From: Bacillota bacterium | GTDB lineage: Bacteria > Bacillota > Tb-RUG-66 | Length of the DNA stretch: 5,164 nt | Direction of reading: 5' to 3' | NCBI GenBank assembly: GCA_016288255.1 | Contig: JAEEYS010000089.1 | Coordinates: forward strand, 1-5,164 | Shown: positions 1 through 5,164 of the stretch, in pieces | Numbering within the stretch: the first letter of the stretch is position 1 | Layout of the letters: the number at the start of each line of letters is the position of its first letter | The notes under the pieces: generated by a model | Told to the model about the DNA's origin: nothing | Seen by the model: only the letters and a program-made list of their open reading frames with translations | Databases searched by the model: none | Made by a program: the position numbers and the translations under genes

Positions 1-1260
1 CAAAAACAACTTTTTGGAGGCAGTACTGTTGTAGAAGAGAGGATCAATGCGCTGGCAAAGCAGGCGATCCGCGTTTTGGCGCTGGCTGTGGCGGAAGAAG
101 AAATGGGAGAAGATGAGCTTCCTGTAGGCGAATGGACCTTGGTAGGCGTCATGGGGATCCGAGATGAAGTAAGAAAGGAATCCATTTCGGCCATCAAAGA
201 AGTGACGGAAGCAGGCGTGCAGGTCGTGATGATCACGGGGGACAGAAAAGATACGGCTGTGGCTATCGCAAAAGAAGCGGGACTGCTGCAAAAAGAGACG
301 GATATTGTACTGACCTCGGATGAACTGGGGAAAATGTCTGATGAAGAGATCAAAAGCAAATTAAAAGATTTCCGCGTTGTGGCAAGAGCGCTTCCCAGCG
401 ACAAAAGCAGATTGGTGAGATTGGCCCAAGAATTGGGATTGGTAGCCGGCATGACAGGGGACGGCGTCAACGATTCTCCCGCCTTAAAGAAGGCGGACGT
501 AGGGTTTGCCATGGGCGGCGGAACGGAAGTGGCGAAAGAAGCCAGCGATATTGTGATCATGGATGACAACTTCAATTCCATCGCGAAGGCGATTTTATAC
601 GGAAGAACGATCTTTAACAGCATCCGTAAATTTATCGTGTTCCAGCTGACCATCAACGTATCGGCTGTACTGGTATCTTTTGCGGCGCCTCTTTTGGGAA
701 TGGAAAATCCATTGTCCATCATCCAGATCCTTTGGGTCAATTTGGTAATGGATACCTTGGCAGCCCTCGCGTTTGGGGGAGAACCGCCCATTAAGCGGTA
801 TATGAAAGAAAAACCGAAAAAGAGAACGGAAAGCATTGTGAGCGGTTATATGTGGTCTTCGATTCTGACGGGTGCGGTGTGGATCTTCTTATTGAGCATG
901 TTTTTGCTGATCGGACGCAAGGCGGACAGCTTTTTCCGGGATGATCAGCAAAACCTCTATCTGCTCACGGGATATTTTACTTTCTTTATCTTCGCGGCGG
1001 TATTCAACGCATTCAACGCCAGAACGGATAAATTGAACCTATTGGATCATATAGGGGAGAACAAAGGCTTTTTGAAAGTGCTCCTCTTGATCGTGGTCGT
1101 GCAGATTTTGCTGACCAGTTTCGGCGGAGAGGTTTTAAGATGCCACGGACTGAATGGAAAAGAGTGGACTTTTGTGATCCTTTTGGCGATGACGATCATA
1201 CCGGTGGATCTCATTAAAAAGATGATCGTCACACGAATGGGCAAAAAGAGTTTTTATTGA
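1..1260 (+). CDS. Calcium-transporting P-type ATPase, PMCA-like (C-terminal part; 5' end outside window)
   Basis: This is the end of an ATP-driven membrane cation pump, probably exporting Ca2+. The frame is open from base 1, so the TTG at 76 is internal and not a start; 419 residues are visible. Visible order: end of the nucleotide-binding domain (RVLALAVAEE), P-domain motif MITGD (about 77-81), and hinge TGDGVNDSPALKKAD (about 152-166). Six membrane helices M5-M10 follow, at about 211-231, 240-258, 283-305, 321-341, 357-374 and 388-410. M6 carries WVNLVMD, whose Asn and Asp match SERCA site-II ligands. M5 reads NVSAVL, with Ala where SERCA has the site-I Glu; this matches plasma-membrane pumps that move one Ca2+ per ATP. 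The phosphorylation site DKTGT and M1-M4 lie upstream. B. subtilis also has a Ca2+ ATPase gene (yloB) next to yloC, but of a more SERCA-like type as I recall it. Ca2+ specificity is inferred. A terminator separates it from yicC. Confidence 0.93.
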   Translation, partial: QKQLFGGSTVVEERINALAKQAIRVLALAVAEEEMGEDELPVGEWTLVGVMGIRDEVRKESISAIKEVTEAGVQVVMITGDRKDTAVAIAKEAGLLQKETDIVLTSDELGKMSDEEIKSKLKDFRVVARALPSDKSRLVRLAQELGLVAGMTGDGVNDSPALKKADVGFAMGGGTEVAKEASDIVIMDDNFNSIAKAILYGRTIFNSIRKFIVFQLTINVSAVLVSFAAPLLGMENPLSIIQILWVNLVMDTLAALAFGGEPPIKRYMKEKPKKRTESIVSGYMWSSILTGAVWIFLLSMFLLIGRKADSFFRDDQQNLYLLTGYFTFFIFAAVFNAFNARTDKLNLLDHIGENKGFLKVLLLIVVVQILLTSFGGEVLRCHGLNGKEWTFVILLAMTIIPVDLIKKMIVTRMGKKSFY

Positions 1261-1356
1261 TATAGCAGAAAAGAAGAAATTGATTTTTCGGTTTCTTCTT
1301 TTCTTTTTCTCTTTCTTTCTCCTGTTTTCTGGATTATAGGACAGTTTTCTGCTATA
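1261..1356. repeat. Perfect 12-bp inverted repeat bounding the intergenic region
   Basis: TATAGCAGAAAA at 1261-1272 is the exact reverse complement of TTTTCTGCTATA at 1345-1356. The left arm starts at the base after the ATPase stop codon. The right arm ends inside the -10 box of the yicC promoter. Both outer ends are TA, so the 96-bp interval could be read as a very small TA-flanked inverted-repeat element, or as paired regulator sites. No transposase is visible, and nothing here decides between these readings. The left arm also supplies the outer part of the terminator stem. Confidence 0.6.
1267..1308 (+). terminator. Rho-independent terminator of the ATPase gene
   Basis: A hairpin pairs 1267-1283 with 1288-1304 around a TTTT loop. 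It has 17 pairs without a bulge, two of them G-U in RNA; the central 11 pairs are AAAAGAAGAAA with TTTCTTCTTTT. A run of five T (1304-1308) and a further pyrimidine-rich stretch follow. It begins 6 nt after the ATPase stop. The stem is A/T-rich, so it is weaker per pair than a classic GC-rich terminator, but it is long. Orientation follows from the T-tract lying on the 3' side on the + strand only. Confidence 0.72.
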
Positions 1357-1366
1357 ATAGGACCAG
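1324..1366 (+). repeat. Imperfect tandem duplication around the yicC promoter core
   Basis: GTTTTCTG occurs at 1324-1331 and again at 1344-1351. ATTATAGGAC (1333-1342) and ATAATAGGAC (1354-1363) follow the two copies, matching at 9 of 10 positions. The units are therefore about 20 and 22 nt long, joined head to tail, differing by two single-base indels and two substitutions. The second copy carries the consensus -10 box; the first overlaps the -35 region. The copies lie 20-21 bp apart, about two helical turns, which would also suit a pair of operator half-sites. Confidence 0.6.
1330..1358 (+). promoter_or_regulatory. Extended -10 sigma-A promoter for the yicC operon
   Basis: The -10 hexamer TATAAT (1353-1358) matches the consensus exactly and is preceded by TGC (1350-1352), giving the extended -10 motif TGn. 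The best -35 at 17-bp spacing is TGGATT (1330-1335), only 3 of 6 matches, as expected where an extended -10 compensates. Transcription would start near 1365, leaving an A-rich leader of about 75 nt before yicC in which I recognise no riboswitch. It lies downstream of the ATPase terminator and is the only convincing promoter seen ahead of the five-gene operon. Confidence 0.75.
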
Positions 1367-1428
1367 GTGAAAAAATATAAAAAATTCATATGGATTTCAA
1401 AATCATAAATTACAATAAAGAAAAGTAT

Positions 1429-1435
1429 GGGAGAG
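1429..1435 (+). promoter_or_regulatory. Ribosome binding site fixing the yicC start at 1442
   Basis: GGGAGAG lies 6 nt before the ATG at 1442. An in-frame ATG at 1427 overlaps this site and has no comparable site of its own. The family's usual N-terminus (M-x-x-SMTGYG) matches the 1442 start, so the longer reading is rejected. Confidence 0.85.
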
Positions 1436-1441
1436 TATATC

Positions 1442-2317
1442 ATGTTAAAAAGCATGACCGGCTACGGCAAAGGGGAATACGAAGGAATCATTAAAGTCAC
1501 AACGGAAATTCGTTCCGTGAATCATCGTTATTTGGAAATCAAGGTAAAGGGACCCAGATGGCTCTATGCTTTGGAAGACAGGATCAAATCCATCGTAAAA
1601 TCCAGATTGGAACGGGGATACGTGGAGATCTTCATCAACGAAGAAGTAAAAAAAAGCAAAAATTCCAAAATACAGTTGGATGAAGAGCTGGCGATCAGCT
1701 ATTATGAAAATCTAAAACAGCTGAAAAAAGCGCTTCAAATGGATGATAACATTACGCTAAACAACGTTTTGCGGTTTCCGGACATTATCACCCTGAAGGA
1801 AGACGAAAAAGATACGGACGAGCTGTTTGCCTGTGTGGAAACAGCCTTGAACGAAGCCATCGATCATATGCTGGATATGCGGATCAAAGAAGGGGAAGCG
1901 CACCGAAAAGATATGCAGCTGAAATTGGATGAGATCAAGGACTGCGTGAAGACGTTCACGAAATTGGCGCCGGAAGTGGTAGAAAGACAAAAATCGCGGC
2001 TGCAGGAAAAACTGGAAAAGAATTTGGACAAAGAGATCATCAATTACGAACGGCTGGAACAGGAAATGGTATATTATATCGACAAATTCGATATCAACGA
2101 AGAATTGACCAGACTGAACAACAGTATCCGTGAATTTGAGAAGTTTTTAGGCGCGGATCAGGCGATCGGAAAGAAAATGGACTTTTTGGTACAGGAAATG
2201 AACAGAGAGATCAATACCATCGGTTCAAAAGGAAACGATTCGGGTATTTCGCTTACGGTGGTAGCGGCAAAAACAGCGCTGGAAAAGATCAGAGAACAAG
2301 TGCAGAATATTGAATAA
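1442..2317 (+). CDS. yicC: YicC/YloC family endoribonuclease
   Basis: This is a 291-residue member of the YicC family (YloC in B. subtilis); E. coli YicC is about 287 residues and has been reported as an endoribonuclease acting on small RNA, presumably in the cytoplasm. The N-terminal YicC domain begins SMTGYGKG (4-11) and contains [17 protein letters not shown] (22-38). A charged helical middle follows, with probable coiled-coil character at about 150-210. The C-terminal domain has EELTRL (220-225), [21 protein letters not shown] (246-266, conserved core FLVQEMNRE) and ends REQVQNIE. The position after RLxx that I recall as usually His is Ser228, and acidic residues often seen in the tail are Gly268 and Ala275; whether this changes activity is unknown. 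The gene heads the operon, 19 nt before remA. Family assignment is firm; RNA targets are unknown. Confidence 0.95.
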   Translation: MLKSMTGYGKGEYEGIIKVTTEIRSVNHRYLEIKVKGPRWLYALEDRIKSIVKSRLERGYVEIFINEEVKKSKNSKIQLDEELAISYYENLKQLKKALQMDDNITLNNVLRFPDIITLKEDEKDTDELFACVETALNEAIDHMLDMRIKEGEAHRKDMQLKLDEIKDCVKTFTKLAPEVVERQKSRLQEKLEKNLDKEIINYERLEQEMVYYIDKFDINEELTRLNNSIREFEKFLGADQAIGKKMDFLVQEMNREINTIGSKGNDSGISLTVVAAKTALEKIREQVQNIE

Positions 2318-2326
2318 AAAAGAAAC

Positions 2327-2332
2327 GAGGGA
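2327..2332 (+). promoter_or_regulatory. Ribosome binding site fixing the remA start at 2337
   Basis: GAGGGA precedes the ATG at 2337 by 4 nt. The in-frame TTG at 2310 overlaps the end of yicC, adds nine residues unlike the family and has no matching site. RemA proteins begin M-x-I-K-x-INIGFGN, which agrees with 2337. Confidence 0.82.
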
Positions 2333-2336
2333 TCGT

Positions 2337-2594
2337 ATGGAAATCAAATTGATCAATATCGGATTTGGCAATATCGTCTCGGCAAATCGTATCGTTGCTA
2401 TTGTAGGACCGGAGTCCGCTCCGATCAAAAGAATGATACAGGACGCGAGAGAAGCAGGCAGCCTGATCGATGCGACTTACGGCAGAAAAACAAGAGCGGT
2501 GATCATTACGGACAGCGACCATGTGATCTTATCCGCCATACAGCCGGAAACAGTGGCCAATAGGCTGGATTATGAGCTGGAGGAAGAGGAATAA
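2337..2594 (+). CDS. remA: RemA-like DNA-binding regulator (DUF370)
   Basis: This 85-residue protein matches B. subtilis RemA (YlzA, 89 residues) along almost its whole length: [15 protein letters not shown], then [22 protein letters not shown] and [16 protein letters not shown]. RemA forms ring-shaped oligomers that bind DNA and, in B. subtilis, activates biofilm matrix genes and osmoprotection genes. Arg18 and Arg50, which I recall as part of the basic DNA-contacting surface, are present; the B. subtilis Arg51 is Lys here, a conservative change. The tail is acidic (ELEEEE). The gene sits 19 nt after yicC and its stop overlaps the gmk start by one base (TAATG), indicating coupled translation. 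Its targets in this organism cannot be told from the window; a matrix role should not be assumed. Confidence 0.93.
   Translation: MEIKLINIGFGNIVSANRIVAIVGPESAPIKRMIQDAREAGSLIDATYGRKTRAVIITDSDHVILSAIQPETVANRLDYELEEEE
2579..2590 (+). promoter_or_regulatory. gmk ribosome binding site encoded within the remA tail
   Basis: GGAGG (2579-2583) and GAGGA (2586-2590) lie 10 and 3 nt before the gmk ATG at 2594. They sit inside the Glu-rich last codons of remA. Together with the 1-nt stop/start overlap this favours translational coupling of gmk to remA. Confidence 0.75.
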
Positions 2595-3205
2595 TGGGAA
2601 AAGGACTTTTGATTGTTATTTCAGGCCCTTCCGGTGTGGGAAAAGGAACGGTACTTAAGGCGCTGATGAGAGAAATGCCTTCTTTGGTGATGTCCATTTC
2701 GGAAACCACACGGGCGCCTCGGACGGATGAGCTCCACGGGGTCAATTATTTCTTTGTATCGGAAGAAGAATTTTTAAAGAATATCGGAGAACAGAAATAT
2801 TTTGAATGGGCAAAAGTATATAAGAATTATTACGGAACGCCGAAAGATTTTATCATGCAGGAAATGGACAAGGGCAATCATGTGATTTTGGAGATCGATA
2901 CGGACGGCGCCATGCAGGTGAAAAAAGCGTATCCGGAAGGGGTTTTTATCTATATAGCGCCTCCCTCCCTGGAGGAACTGAAAAATCGTATCCTCAAAAG
3001 GAATACGGATTCCGAAGAACAGATCCGTCATCGGCTCACTATGGCGGAAAGTGAGTTGAAACTGATAAAAGAATATGATTATATCGTGGAAAACAATGAG
3101 GTGGAAGAAACGGTAAAAGAGATCGCAGCCATCATTACCGCAGAACAATGTAGAGTAAATCGAAAAGCAGAAAGTGATTATTTGGAAAAATATTCTTTGC
3201 ATTAA
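2594..3205 (+). CDS. gmk: Guanylate kinase
   Basis: The enzyme phosphorylates GMP to GDP with ATP in the cytoplasm, an essential step in purine nucleotide supply and GMP salvage. It is full length at 203 residues (E. coli 207). The P-loop GPSGVGKG is at 11-18. The GMP-binding region has SISETTRAPR (34-43, with Arg40 and Arg43), Tyr52, Glu71 and YYGTP (79-83). The lid segment RNTDSEEQIRHRL (136-148) keeps its arginines. The segment usually EIDVQGA reads EIDTDGA (100-106): the conserved Asp102 is kept but Val-Gln is Thr-Asp, a variation unlikely to abolish activity. The start overlaps the remA stop by one base. Downstream, coaBC begins after 17 nt, with no rpoZ between. In Bacillota this kinase is inhibited by (p)ppGpp, a family fact not testable here. 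Confidence 0.97.
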   Translation: MGKGLLIVISGPSGVGKGTVLKALMREMPSLVMSISETTRAPRTDELHGVNYFFVSEEEFLKNIGEQKYFEWAKVYKNYYGTPKDFIMQEMDKGNHVILEIDTDGAMQVKKAYPEGVFIYIAPPSLEELKNRILKRNTDSEEQIRHRLTMAESELKLIKEYDYIVENNEVEETVKEIAAIITAEQCRVNRKAESDYLEKYSLH

Positions 3206-3222
3206 ACAGAAAGGGATCTTGT

Positions 3223-4434
3223 ATGAAACGATTAGAAGGAAAAAATATCGTATTGGGAGTGACAGGAGGGATCGCCGCCTATAAAGCGGTGGATCTGGTC
3301 AGCCGTCTTACGAAAGAGGGCGCCAACGTGGATGTGGTCATGACAAAGAACGCCATGGAATTCGTGACGCCTTTGACCTTTCAGACGATTTCCAAAAACA
3401 AGGTAAATACGGAACTTTTTGAATGCTTGGATCATTATGACATCAACCATATTTCTTTGGGGAAAAAGGCGGATCTCCTGCTTATTTGCCCCGCTACAGC
3501 CAATATCCTGGCCAAGGCGGCACACGGGATCGCGGATGATCTGCTTTCTACCACTGTTTTGGCGACTCACGGACCCGTTATGTTCGTGCCGGCAATGAAT
3601 GTGGCGATGTATGAAAACCAAGTGACACAGGACAATATAAAACGGTTAAAAGAACTGGGCTATAGCGTCATGGAACCGGCGGAAGGGACTTTGGCCTGCG
3701 GAGACGAAGGAAAAGGAAAACTGCCGCCGGTGGAAGACATTCTGGAAGAAGTGGTCTTTACACTGTATCCGAAAGATCTTTTGGGCAAAAAGATCATTGT
3801 GACCGCCGGGCCTACCAGAGAAAGACTGGATCCGGTACGGTTTTTGTCCAATCGTTCTACGGGAAAAATGGGCTTTGAGATTGCCTATGCTGCCGCGCTT
3901 TTAGGCGCGGAAGTGACCCTTGTGGCAGGACCGGTCAGTTTACAAACGCCTCCTCATGTAAAAAGGGTCGATGTGGAATCGGCAGAAGATATGAAAAACG
4001 CAGTCTTAAAAGCGTTCCCAAAAGCGGACGTTGTGATCAAAAGCGCTGCGGTAGGGGATTTTAGGCCGAAAAACGTATCGGAGCATAAGATTAAAAAAGA
4101 AAAAGGTGCGACAGAAGAGGGAATGACCCTAGAACTGACGAAAAACGACGATATCTTAAAGCTTTTGGGACAGCAAAAGGGCAATAAGATCTTAGTCGGT
4201 TTCGCGGCGGAAAGCCAGCATTTGGAAGAATACGCAAAGAAAAAACTGGAAGAAAAAAATCTGGATATGATCGTGGCCAACAACATCATCCAAAAGGGAG
4301 CGGGGTTTGGCACAGATACCAATATCGTCAAGATATTTTACAGAGACGGCTCTTTAGAATCATTGAAGAAAATTTTAAAAACAGAGCTGGCCTTTATCCT
4401 GCTAGACAGGATCAAAAAGAGAATGGAAGGATAA
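3223..4434 (+). CDS. coaBC: Bifunctional phosphopantothenoylcysteine decarboxylase / phosphopantothenate-cysteine ligase
   Basis: The protein carries out two consecutive steps of coenzyme A synthesis: CTP-dependent joining of 4'-phosphopantothenate with cysteine (CoaB), then FMN-dependent decarboxylation to 4'-phosphopantetheine (CoaC). It has 403 residues, normal for the fusion. The CoaC half (about 1-180) shows GGIAAYK (15-21), the catalytic His76 in NHISLG, PATAN (90-94), PAMNVAMY (123-130; Tyr where Trp is the textbook residue) and the lid cysteine Cys159 in LACGDEGKGKLP. The CoaB half (about 186-403) shows TAGPTRERLDPVRF, SNRSTGKMG with Asn210, SAAVGDFRP and Lys289 in HKIKK; Asn210 and Lys289 carry the same numbers as the E. 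coli catalytic residues. AAGGGA lies 6 nt before the ATG. The gene is 17 nt after gmk and 18 nt before priA. Confidence 0.97.
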   Translation: MKRLEGKNIVLGVTGGIAAYKAVDLVSRLTKEGANVDVVMTKNAMEFVTPLTFQTISKNKVNTELFECLDHYDINHISLGKKADLLLICPATANILAKAAHGIADDLLSTTVLATHGPVMFVPAMNVAMYENQVTQDNIKRLKELGYSVMEPAEGTLACGDEGKGKLPPVEDILEEVVFTLYPKDLLGKKIIVTAGPTRERLDPVRFLSNRSTGKMGFEIAYAAALLGAEVTLVAGPVSLQTPPHVKRVDVESAEDMKNAVLKAFPKADVVIKSAAVGDFRPKNVSEHKIKKEKGATEEGMTLELTKNDDILKLLGQQKGNKILVGFAAESQHLEEYAKKKLEEKNLDMIVANNIIQKGAGFGTDTNIVKIFYRDGSLESLKKILKTELAFILLDRIKKRMEG

Positions 4435-4452
4435 AAGGCGGAAAGGATCGCT

Positions 4453-5164
4453 ATGTTCGCGGAAATACTCATCAACCGAAATCATAAAGAACTGAATAAG
4501 GTTTTTGATTATAGCATACCGGAAAAGTTTTTGAAAGAACTGCGGCCGGGCATGCGGGTCTATGTTCCTTTCGGGAGAGGGTATGAGCTGGGATATGTGA
4601 TCAGGATCAAAGAACAAACAAAAATCGAAACGATCCGTCCGATCCAGTCTGTGATAGATAAAAAGCCGATCTTGACAGAAGGCTTGCTAAAGCTGATGCA
4701 TTTGATGGCGGAATACTATTTGACAACGGAGCTCAATGTTTTAAATACCATGCTGCCGGCTTCTTTGGATCTAAGAAAGACGGAAACATGGAAGATAGAA
4801 GAGGGCTTTGGTGGGTTTTTGACGGAAGCGGAACAAGAAAAGCTGCGGGAGCTGAAAGCCTATTTGGCAGAATGCCCGGAAGCGGGAAAGAAAGAGTTGG
4901 AAGAACGTTTTACCAAATCTTTTATCAAAAGCTGTTTGGAACGGAAGATCTTATCCCGTAAGCTGCAGTTTTTGCCGAAAGCGGAAGAAAAGACCTATAC
5001 GGGGATCCGTGTCAAGGCAGAATATAAGGTGTCCACTCCGGAAGGACTGACAGAAAAAGAAAAGACCGCTTTTGATTTTGTAAAAGAAAATCCCGAATTG
5101 AAATTGTCCGAGATCACGGAGATCTCGGGAGTCAGCGCTTATATGGTACAAAAGCTGTATCAAA
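4453..5164 (+). CDS. priA: Primosomal protein N' (replication restart helicase PriA), N-terminal part
   Basis: PriA recognises abandoned replication forks and D-loops, unwinds DNA 3' to 5' and starts reloading of the replicative helicase. Only the first 237 residues are in the window and the frame is still open at the edge. The 3'-end-binding domain (about 1-105) is recognisable from VFDYSIPE (17-24), LRPGMRVYVPFGRG (30-43), GYVI (47-50) and the MAEYYL...LNTMLPA segment (85-103). A lysine- and glutamate-rich region of about 110-237 fits the winged-helix domain that follows in PriA. The helicase motifs and zinc-binding cysteines lie beyond the edge. AAAGGA (4442-4447) precedes the ATG by 5 nt. 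Position after coaBC matches the B. subtilis order, where def and fmt usually follow. Confidence 0.93.
   Translation, partial: MFAEILINRNHKELNKVFDYSIPEKFLKELRPGMRVYVPFGRGYELGYVIRIKEQTKIETIRPIQSVIDKKPILTEGLLKLMHLMAEYYLTTELNVLNTMLPASLDLRKTETWKIEEGFGGFLTEAEQEKLRELKAYLAECPEAGKKELEERFTKSFIKSCLERKILSRKLQFLPKAEEKTYTGIRVKAEYKVSTPEGLTEKEKTAFDFVKENPELKLSEITEISGVSAYMVQKLYQ

Noticed and set aside
76..1260. TTG at 76 as the start of the ATPase gene
   Set aside because: The frame is open to base 1 and the upstream residues continue a P-type ATPase nucleotide-binding domain, so the gene begins outside the window.
1365..1441. Riboswitch or structured leader before yicC
   Set aside because: The 75-nt leader is A-rich, with only a very short GATT/AATC pairing around 1393-1404 and no recognisable aptamer.
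1135..1455. Minus-strand open frame of 106 codons across the ATPase end and intergenic region
   Set aside because: It covers the terminator, promoter and a conserved coding end on the other strand, has low-complexity Lys/Arg-rich sequence from the pyrimidine tract, and resembles no family I know.
2774..3202. Minus-strand open frame of 142 codons opposite gmk
   Set aside because: It is the reverse shadow of a well-conserved gene; the Phe/His/Ile-rich composition is what antisense reading of such coding sequence gives.
3954..4331. Minus-strand open frame of 125 codons opposite coaBC
   Set aside because: Shadow of coaBC with Ser/Phe-rich composition, no recognised motif and no evident ribosome binding site considered credible.
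4672..4700. Another TTGACA (4672-4677) inside priA
   Set aside because: No -10-like hexamer at 16-18 bp spacing; probably a chance match in coding sequence.
4720..4748. TTGACA (4720-4725) as an internal promoter in priA
   Set aside because: The matching -10 positions offer only about 3 of 6 consensus bases and the site is inside conserved coding sequence.
1..5164. CRISPR array, tRNA, rRNA, insertion sequence, toxin-antitoxin or defence genes
   Set aside because: None seen: coding is nearly continuous with housekeeping genes, and the only repeats are the short ones in the 1261-1441 gap.

Overview
The window is an ordinary chromosomal core region of a low-to-mid GC Bacillota bacterium, most likely a Clostridia-type anaerobe. 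The evidence is a remA (DUF370) gene, strong Shine-Dalgarno sites before every visible start, and a gene order matching the Bacillus subtilis yloB-yloC-remA-gmk-(rpoZ)-coaBC-priA neighbourhood. All genes lie on the + strand. Genus cannot be fixed from this window.

Layout: 1-1260 is the C-terminal part of a PMCA-like Ca2+-transporting P-type ATPase, running in from the left edge. A 181-bp intergenic region (1261-1441) holds an A/T-rich hairpin terminator for the ATPase and an extended -10 promoter for the next transcript. It also holds two overlapping repeat structures: a perfect 12-bp inverted repeat (1261-1272 with 1345-1356) and an imperfect tandem duplication of about 21 bp around the promoter. 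From 1442 a tightly packed operon follows: yicC, remA, gmk, coaBC and priA, the last cut by the right edge. Junctions within it are 19 nt, a 1-nt overlap, 17 nt and 18 nt, so co-transcription from the 1353 promoter is likely.

The operon genes are housekeeping: an endoribonuclease-family protein (YicC), a small DNA-binding regulator (RemA), GMP kinase, the bifunctional coenzyme A biosynthesis enzyme, and the primosome/replication-restart helicase. They are linked by conserved gene order more than by one pathway. The clearest departure from the usual order is the absence of rpoZ (RNA polymerase omega) between gmk and coaBC.

I found no sign of a novel defence, mobile or secondary-metabolism system. 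The points most worth checking are the intergenic repeats, the missing rpoZ, and substitutions at usually conserved YicC positions.
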